A stretch of 13,789 bases of DNA. It comes from Bacilli bacterium. GTDB taxonomy: Bacteria; Bacillota_I; Bacilli_A; RFN20; CAG-826. The notes below the pieces were generated by a model. That model searched no databases. It had not been told where the DNA came from and saw nothing but the letters and a program-made list of their open reading frames with translations. The DNA is taken from contig JAFZLN010000155.1 of the NCBI GenBank assembly GCA_017551465.1, forward strand, positions 1 through 13,789, given 5' to 3'. Within the stretch, counting starts at the first letter, position 1. Each line of letters starts with the position of its first letter. This document shows positions 13,704 through 13,789 of the stretch, piece after piece. Both the position numbers and the translations under genes were made by a program.

Positions 13704-13745
13704 TTGTTATAGGACGCATATACATATACAATACATACCGGTATG
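13704..13745 (+). promoter_or_regulatory. Promoter of the last partial gene with a 12-bp palindrome
   Basis: TTGTTA (13704-13709), a 17-nt spacer and TACAAT (13727-13732) form a good sigma-A-type promoter; the -35 starts two bases after the acyltransferase stop. The predicted start (about 13739) lies in the perfect palindrome CATACCGGTATG (13734-13745), which also contains the ATG, a likely operator position. Confidence 0.6.
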
Positions 13746-13789
13746 AGACCAACTATTGTTGTATTAAGCTTATTAATCCCATTACTCGG
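13743..13789 (+). CDS. Start of a membrane or exported protein, cut by the window end
   Basis: Fifteen complete codons from ATG 13743 read MRPTIVVLSLLIPLL, a short basic start followed by a hydrophobic run, as in a signal peptide or first membrane helix. There is no Shine-Dalgarno sequence; a good promoter 11 nt upstream implies a leader of only a few bases. Too little is present to identify the family. It could be a chance frame, but the promoter spacing supports it. Confidence 0.5.
   Translation, partial: MRPTIVVLSLLIPLL

Overview
The window comes from an AT-rich, low-GC bacterium with Gram-positive-type gene signals. AGGAGG ribosome binding sites stand before several genes, there is a lipobox lipoprotein, and all eleven genes whose stop codon is visible end in TAA or TAG. 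Tryptophan is encoded by TGG and no frame needs TGA read as a sense codon, so the standard bacterial code fits. The gene types (AAA/DUF4143 ATPase, VTC-domain protein with DUF4956, beta-helix lipoprotein with an FPGGGGGG segment) suggest an uncultured gut-type member of the Bacilli/Mollicutes side of Bacillota. That placement is an inference; there is no rRNA or marker gene here to settle it.

Layout. 1-593: 3' end of an ABC exporter ATPase. 693-2614: an AAA/DUF4143 ATPase followed by a small unknown membrane protein. 2611-3933 (minus): an ArsB/NhaD-like permease whose stop overlaps the membrane protein's stop. 4022-5617: a two-motif phospholipase-D-type cardiolipin synthase, divergent from the permease. 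5716-7705: an OmpR-type response regulator and its sensor kinase, overlapping by 8 nt. 7819-11496: a tight operon of a VTC-domain polyphosphate polymerase, a DUF4956 membrane protein and a large Cthe_2159-like beta-helix lipoprotein. 11497-12874: 1.38 kb without a convincing gene. 12875-13702: a PlsC-type acyltransferase. 13743-13789: the first codons of a further membrane or secreted protein.

The most striking element is in the 1.38 kb gap. After an extremely AT-rich stretch with a sigma-A-like promoter, a segment of about 1,040 nt of roughly balanced base composition runs to a strong intrinsic terminator at 12824-12860. It has no plausible ORF, is packed with hairpins (several with GNRA loops), and contains three diverged copies of one structural module spaced about 300 nt apart, with compensatory base changes between copies. 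I read it as a large, ornate structured non-coding RNA built on internal triplication. I cannot assign it to a named family from memory.

A second theme is the two-component system and the downstream VTC/DUF4956/lipoprotein operon. Similar TTTAAG-type direct repeats (10-11 bp period) lie just upstream of the regulator gene and just upstream of the VTC operon, so the regulator may control both itself and the operon. The operon would make a membrane-associated polyphosphate (or related polyanion) machine with a surface beta-helix protein. Several genes here (regulator, acyltransferase, final partial gene, perhaps the permease) lack a Shine-Dalgarno sequence and have a -10-like box almost touching the start codon, suggesting leaderless transcripts.
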